38,840 bases of DNA from the NCBI GenBank assembly GCA_030696315.1, contig JAUYSM010000071.1, forward strand, positions 1 through 38,840. The letters run 5' to 3'. Positions 35,233 through 38,840 of this stretch are shown here, piece after piece; positions within the stretch are counted from its first letter, which is position 1, and the number at the start of each line of letters is the position of its first letter. The notes under the pieces are model-generated. The model was given only the letters and a program-made list of their open reading frames with translations, searched no databases and had not been told where the DNA came from. Source of the DNA: Pseudohongiella sp. GTDB lineage: Bacteria; Pseudomonadota; Gammaproteobacteria; Pseudomonadales; Pseudohongiellaceae. The translations under genes were made by a program, and so were the position numbers.

Positions 35233-37956
35233 ATGAAAATACAAGATGTAGTTGCAGACGGTATTGATGAATTTATCAAGGAAGCATTATCTGGTTGGAA
35301 CATTCATCAACTTACTGACATTCAGCAACGCGCGATACGAGCAGGTGTAATGCTTGGGCAAAGCATGGTTATTAGTGCACCTACTTCTTCGGGGAAGACA
35401 TTAGTAGGTGAGCTTGCGGCTCTTTCTAGACTTCGAAATGGCAAGCGGATTATTTACCTTGTTTCCCATAAGGCTCTCGCCGACCAAAAGTATCTAGATT
35501 TCTGTCAGCGTTTTGGTGAGGAAGCTCCAACTCCGTTAGCTTCAATTGGATTAAGTACTGGTGATCGGGAAGAGGGAGATATTGATGCTCAGTTTACAGT
35601 TGCGACTTACGAAAAAGCGTTAGGCCTGCTGTTGGCTGGCCAGCTCAGATCAAACGATGCATTGGTTATTGCAGATGAACTCCAAATTCTTCGTGAAGAC
35701 GGGCGAGGGCCAGAGATCGAAACGTTGTGTTCAGCGTTGCGGCAGCGAGGAATGGGACAATTTATTGCGCTTACTGCAACGGTTGAGAATGCAGAAGATT
35801 TGGCTGGCTGGATGCGATGCACACTAGTTTCAAGCAGTCACCGCGATATTCCGCTGCATCAAGAAATTTGGTTCAATGGGCAGGTCTATAGAATTACATT
35901 TGGGCAAGAACAAGGCGAAATTGTTGATATTGATAGCAAGGCTCCCTCTAGCGTTGAGGAAGTTGTTTCAAAATTATTATCACTAGGCCGTGGGCCAGTT
36001 CTTGTATTTACTGAATCGCGTCGAGAGGCTACTCAGCTAGCCGAATCCTTTTCGAGAAATCGTCCTAAACAAAACCGTGGGATTGCTTTATCTAATCAGC
36101 TAGAGCTTTTTTCAGAGCCTACAGAATCTTCTAATAGTCTTAGAGAACATGCAGAAAGGCATGTGACATTTCATACTGCTGATCTTTCTCCGCAAGAAAG
36201 GCAAGTAATCGAGCGAGGAATTCGAGAAGGTGACATTGATGTTTGTTTTGCTACTTCAACCCTTGCAGCAGGTGTAAATTTCCCTTTTCGGTCAATCGTA
36301 TTCTGGAAATTAACATATCAATGGGGAGATAGAACCGGTAGCCGGATCGCCAGGTGGGACTACAGAAATATGTCTGGAAGAGCTGGCCGATTAGGCATGC
36401 ACACAGAGGGATTTTCTATAATAATTCCGAGGAATCAAGTTGAACTTCAACATGCCAACCAGCTTGTTCTTCCCGAGAACGATAAGCTTGAGTCTCGCTA
36501 TTTTTCAGTGGGCTTAAGGAAGACGGTTCTTGCGATTATTTCTGCCGGGCTTGCTGCCTGCTATGACTCTATTATTGAATTCTTTAAAAATACACTATAC
36601 TGGTATCAGACGCTGGATAAAAACCCAGTTAAGCTCGAAATATTGGAAGCAAAGACCAATGAATCAATTAAATGGTTGCTTGAATATAAATTCATTGTGG
36701 CTGAGGGAGCTGAGTTAACGGTAACACCTTTTGGTGCGGTAACGGCGACAACAGGATTATTGCCATCTACTGCGCTGCAGTTTTCTAATCTATTGACCAC
36801 TCATAGAGAGCGTCTTGAGGGATCATTTGAGCAAGTTGTGCCTGGGTTAATTCATGCGGTTGTGATGTGCGATGAGTTTAGTGGCGAAAAGCCAACGCGC
36901 TATTTAACATTTCAGCCTGAAGAATATGAATCTGTTTCTTTTTTGCGCGGGCAGGAGTTACTGACTGCTCTAAACACATCTAATGTTCGCGCTGCTCAAT
37001 GTGCCCATGCAGTATTTCTTTTTTCCCAAGGGGAGCAGGAAAGAAAAATTGCATTCAGGACTAAAGTATCGTCTGGGCAGATTCATCGTCTTTCAAATGA
37101 TGTGGCTTGGGTGTTGGATGGACTTCAAAAATTGTCATGTGTACCAGAATTTTGTTGCTCACAAAATGTAACCAACCAGTTGGGGATGCTGACTCGTATG
37201 GTTCGATGGGGAGCTCCGGCCGAAGCTTTAGATGTACTTCGAGTCTCTCAAAAATATCAGGTCCCAGGTGTAGGGAGACAACGCGCCATGGCCCTAGTAG
37301 CACAGGGAATAACTACTCTAAAAGATGTGCTGTTAAGTGGAGCGGATAAACTGGCATCCATTCTCCGTAACCCAATACGTGCAGAAGCACTGATCGAAGC
37401 CGTTGAATCTGTATCTGGGGTATCTGAAGATAGGCTAGCCAATGCCCATGCTCGAGTGGCGCAGACTGTAGGTGTGGATCAACTCGTGGAAAATTGTAGT
37501 ACGAGCTTTGATACAGAGTACGAAGAAGCCATATTGAAACTGCTAAAAGAAGAAGCTTCTTGGATAGTCACCGAAGTTGATGACGGTAAGCGCCAAAACG
37601 TACCAGATTTAATGCTCGAGCTAGGTAACAAGACACTTCTTATTGAATGCAAAACGACTCAGAAAAAAAATCCTCTGATTGGAAAAGAGGAAGCTTGGGC
37701 TGTTCTCCAAAAGTCCGCGGACTTTGATCCAGCTTATAGGCGCATAACCCTTGGCAAGCCGCATTTCGATGAAACATGTAAAAAGAAAGTGGCTGGAGCG
37801 CATGATATTACATTGATTGAACACACCGTTTTTATTGAGGGCGTTTTGCGTGTGCTACTTGGGTCAGTTTCTGCAGAAGATTTTATTGAATGGCTGGAGC
37901 AGCCTGGGCTTAGTGACTTGGGCCGCCTAGATGGTAAACCAACCTATCAAGAATAA
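35233..37956 (+). CDS. Hel308/Ski2-like helicase fused to a PD-(D/E)XK nuclease; candidate phage-defence protein
   Basis: 907 residues. Helicase motifs in order: Q motif around Q31, Walker A APTSSGKT (49-56), motif II ADELQ (D148, E149), motif III L-T-A-T-V-E-N, motif IV V-L-V-F-T-E-S, motif V T-S-T-L-A-A-G-V-N-F-P (341-351) and motif VI M-S-G-R-A-G-R-L-G (380-388). This is the Ski2/Hel308 pattern, but motif II reads DELQ where the group usually has DExH. A helix-hairpin-helix-like P-G-V-G lies at 678-681. The C-terminus has P-D792 ... E805-C-K807, a PD-(D/E)XK site preceded by a Glu-rich helix. AGGA stands 7 bases before the ATG. It is A/T-rich compared with the core genes and lies just before an attC site in the cassette orientation. 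It resembles a one-protein version of helicase plus nuclease defence pairs such as Hachiman; a repair role is possible too. Confidence 0.85.
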   Translation: MKIQDVVADGIDEFIKEALSGWNIHQLTDIQQRAIRAGVMLGQSMVISAPTSSGKTLVGELAALSRLRNGKRIIYLVSHKALADQKYLDFCQRFGEEAPTPLASIGLSTGDREEGDIDAQFTVATYEKALGLLLAGQLRSNDALVIADELQILREDGRGPEIETLCSALRQRGMGQFIALTATVENAEDLAGWMRCTLVSSSHRDIPLHQEIWFNGQVYRITFGQEQGEIVDIDSKAPSSVEEVVSKLLSLGRGPVLVFTESRREATQLAESFSRNRPKQNRGIALSNQLELFSEPTESSNSLREHAERHVTFHTADLSPQERQVIERGIREGDIDVCFATSTLAAGVNFPFRSIVFWKLTYQWGDRTGSRIARWDYRNMSGRAGRLGMHTEGFSIIIPRNQVELQHANQLVLPENDKLESRYFSVGLRKTVLAIISAGLAACYDSIIEFFKNTLYWYQTLDKNPVKLEILEAKTNESIKWLLEYKFIVAEGAELTVTPFGAVTATTGLLPSTALQFSNLLTTHRERLEGSFEQVVPGLIHAVVMCDEFSGEKPTRYLTFQPEEYESVSFLRGQELLTALNTSNVRAAQCAHAVFLFSQGEQERKIAFRTKVSSGQIHRLSNDVAWVLDGLQKLSCVPEFCCSQNVTNQLGMLTRMVRWGAPAEALDVLRVSQKYQVPGVGRQRAMALVAQGITTLKDVLLSGADKLASILRNPIRAEALIEAVESVSGVSEDRLANAHARVAQTVGVDQLVENCSTSFDTEYEEAILKLLKEEASWIVTEVDDGKRQNVPDLMLELGNKTLLIECKTTQKKNPLIGKEEAWAVLQKSADFDPAYRRITLGKPHFDETCKKKVAGAHDITLIEHTVFIEGVLRVLLGSVSAEDFIEWLEQPGLSDLGRLDGKPTYQE

Positions 37957-37987
37957 GCGCATTCTGAGTACATGATAGTGAAAGATG

Positions 37988-38047
37988 ACATAACAAATCA
38001 AAGCACTCGGACCTCGCTGCGCTCGGCCGGTGTTTGAAGCGTTATGC
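37988..38047 (+). other. Integron attC site 1 (after the helicase-nuclease gene)
   Basis: 60 bp bounded by ACATAAC (37988-37994) and GTTATGC (38041-38047). Inside, TCAAAgCACtCGG on the left pairs with CCGGTGTTTGA on the right, leaving two extrahelical bases (lower case) on one arm. Unpaired bases on one arm and the conserved TAACAA ... GCGTTATGC ends are hallmarks of attC sites. Recombination would cut between 38041 and 38042. Confidence 0.9.
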
Positions 38048-38050
38048 AGC

Positions 38051-38080
38051 TTGACAGTGTTGCGCAACGCGCTACACTGT
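38051..38080 (+). promoter_or_regulatory. higBA promoter with overlapping operator
   Basis: A perfect TTGACA (38051-38056) and TACACT (38073-38078) are 16 bases apart. The -10 box ends only 7 bases before the higB ATG, so the transcript should begin at or next to the start codon. A perfect 7-bp inverted repeat, ACAGTGT (38054-38060) and ACACTGT (38074-38080), overlaps both boxes with centres 20 bp apart, about two helical turns. It is the obvious binding site for HigA autoregulation. Confidence 0.8.
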
Positions 38081-38085
38081 AGTCC

Positions 38086-38364
38086 ATGATCAAGAAATTC
38101 AAGCACAAAGGATTGAAGCTGTGCTACGAGACAGGTAGTACTCGTGGCATCCAGAGCAAACATGCCAGCCGACTGCGAATGCAACTCGCCGCCATGGATA
38201 GTGCAATGGAAGTCTCAGATCTCGACATTCCTGGATACAAATTACATCCACTCAAAGGCGACCGAAAAGGCATCTGGGCTATATCGGTTAGTGGCAACTG
38301 GCGGTTAACCTTTGAGTTTCGTGATGGTCATGTGTATCTGCTTGACTATGAGGACTACCACTAA
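38086..38364 (+). CDS. higB: Type II toxin HigB
   Basis: 92 residues, full length for HigB (RelE/ParE superfamily). Conserved parts are F-K-H-K-G-L, G-S-T-R-G-I, L-H-P-L-K-G-D-R-K-G-I-W, the S-G-N-W-R-L-T-F core and the terminal D-Y-E-D-Y-H. HigB toxins cut mRNA on the ribosome; HigA blocks this. The toxin-first order and the 1-base TAATG overlap with higA are typical. The pair fills one integron cassette between two attC sites, as higBA pairs do in the V. cholerae superintegron. There is no room for a leader or ribosome binding site if the promoter call is right. Confidence 0.96.
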   Translation: MIKKFKHKGLKLCYETGSTRGIQSKHASRLRMQLAAMDSAMEVSDLDIPGYKLHPLKGDRKGIWAISVSGNWRLTFEFRDGHVYLLDYEDYH

Positions 38365-38657
38365 TGGCTATGTACAACCCGCCGCACCCCGGTGAATTTA
38401 TCTATGCAACTTATATGGAGCCATTCGGCATAAGCTGCAGATATCTAGCTGAGAAGCTGGATGTTTCGCCATCTACTTTGAACAGAATACTGAAGCTGCA
38501 AAGCGGTGTAAGCCCAGAGATGGCTCTTCGTCTTTCAAAGGCGCTCGGGCGCAGCCCGGAAAGCTGGCTTGCTATGCAGGATGCCTATGATCTTTGGCAT
38601 CTGGGCAAAAGCCTCAAATTGGATAGAGTGCAGAAAGTTGAACTTACAGCTGCATAA
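38364..38657 (+). CDS. higA: HigA antitoxin (XRE family)
   Basis: 97 residues. N-P-P-H-P-G-E-F-I at the start, the helix-turn-helix L-A-E-K-L-D-V-S-P-S-T-L-N-R-I-L and S-P-E-S-W-L-A-M-Q-D-A-Y-D-L are the HigA family signature. It neutralises HigB and should repress the shared promoter. Its TAA stop (38655-38657) lies inside the left box of attC site 2, so the cassette has no spare bases behind the gene. Confidence 0.96.
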   Translation: MAMYNPPHPGEFIYATYMEPFGISCRYLAEKLDVSPSTLNRILKLQSGVSPEMALRLSKALGRSPESWLAMQDAYDLWHLGKSLKLDRVQKVELTAA

Positions 38658-38709
38658 CAATCAATTCCACGCTGCCAGCTGCGCTGGCGCGTGAATACGG
38701 GCGTTATGC
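38652..38709 (+). other. Integron attC site 2 (after higBA)
   Basis: 58 bp bounded by GCATAAC (38652-38658) and GTTATGC (38703-38709), which are perfect inverted repeats. ATTCcACGCtGCCAGC on the left pairs with GCTGGCGCGTGAAT on the right: 14 pairs with two extrahelical bases, in the same places as in attC site 1, and a TGC loop. The cassette between the two cut points is 38042-38703, 662 bp. Confidence 0.92.
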
Positions 38710-38730
38710 TCGTCAGCTAAGGAGAGTAAT

Positions 38731-38840
38731 TTGAACAAGGTAGTAATTTGCAATTCACTGGAAGAAGTCCGTGAAAATATAGACAGGCTCGATCGCCAAA
38801 TAGTTGGCTTGTTGGCAGAGCGTGGTGGCTACGTAAAGCA
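38731..38840 (+). CDS. Chorismate-mutase-domain protein, 3' end beyond window
   Basis: Only 36 residues are visible. The start is TTG at 38731 with an excellent ribosome binding site, AAGGAGAG, 4 bases upstream. The sequence L-E-E-V-R-E-N-I-D-R-L-D-R-Q-I-V-G-L-L followed by A-E-R is the first helix of the AroQ-type chorismate mutase fold, with its conserved Arg, Asp and Arg. It could be a chorismate mutase or an isochorismate-pyruvate lyase-like protein; the rest is needed to tell. Only 21 bases separate it from attC site 2, so it has no promoter of its own. Confidence 0.75.
   Translation, partial: MNKVVICNSLEEVRENIDRLDRQIVGLLAERGGYVK

Noticed and set aside
37988-38047. The hairpin after the helicase gene as a plain terminator
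   Set aside because: There is no T-tract, and its ends and extrahelical bases match an attC site, repeated after higBA.

Overview
The window reads as part of a gammaproteobacterial chromosome. It carries a complete-looking MSHA type IV pilus cluster, a trmL / secB / rhodanese / gpmI / envC / ctpA / yibQ block, a hisBHAF operon, asmA-mutY-yggX and a tRNA-Phe. This gene content fits marine gammaproteobacteria related to the Cellvibrionales or Pseudomonadales. The order-level placement is inferred from synteny and cannot be fixed without a search.

Positions 1-21029 (minus strand) hold the MSHA pilus genes in the order mshI, a PilN-like gene, mshJ, mshK, mshL (secretin), mshM (AAA ATPase), mshN (TPR), mshE (assembly ATPase with two c-di-GMP-type MshEN motifs), mshG, mshF, mshA (major pilin), mshC, mshD, mshO, mshP, and finally a giant exported MshQ-like protein of more than 2053 residues that runs off the left edge. 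Many neighbours overlap by 1-8 bases. The pilin has a strong ribosome binding site, a 316-bp upstream region of its own, and a 12-bp-stem terminator behind it, so it is probably transcribed at a higher level than the rest. A small plus-strand gene encoding a DUF4177-like membrane protein sits between mshP and the mshQ-like gene.

Positions 21180-34785 are core genes: trmL and secB converge, and a membrane rhodanese diverges from gpmI. gpmI-envC-ctpA-yibQ follow in one direction and meet hisBHAF head to head, with yibQ and hisF overlapping at their 3' ends. asmA-mutY-yggX and tRNA-Phe(GAA) follow. Three short tandem duplications lie in or beside coding ends here (ctpA/yibQ junction, yibQ linker, hisA tail).

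Positions 34786-38840 are accessory. After the tRNA-Phe terminator comes a cluster of small perfect hairpins, then an A/T-rich stretch. Two attC sites (37988-38047 and 38652-38709) show this is an integron cassette array. The genes are a 907-residue Hel308/Ski2-like helicase fused to a C-terminal PD-(D/E)XK nuclease domain (a strong phage-defence candidate), a higBA toxin-antitoxin pair with its own promoter, and the start of a chorismate-mutase-domain gene cut by the right edge. No integron integrase is visible. The large helicase-nuclease cassette next to a toxin-antitoxin cassette is the most novel part of the window.
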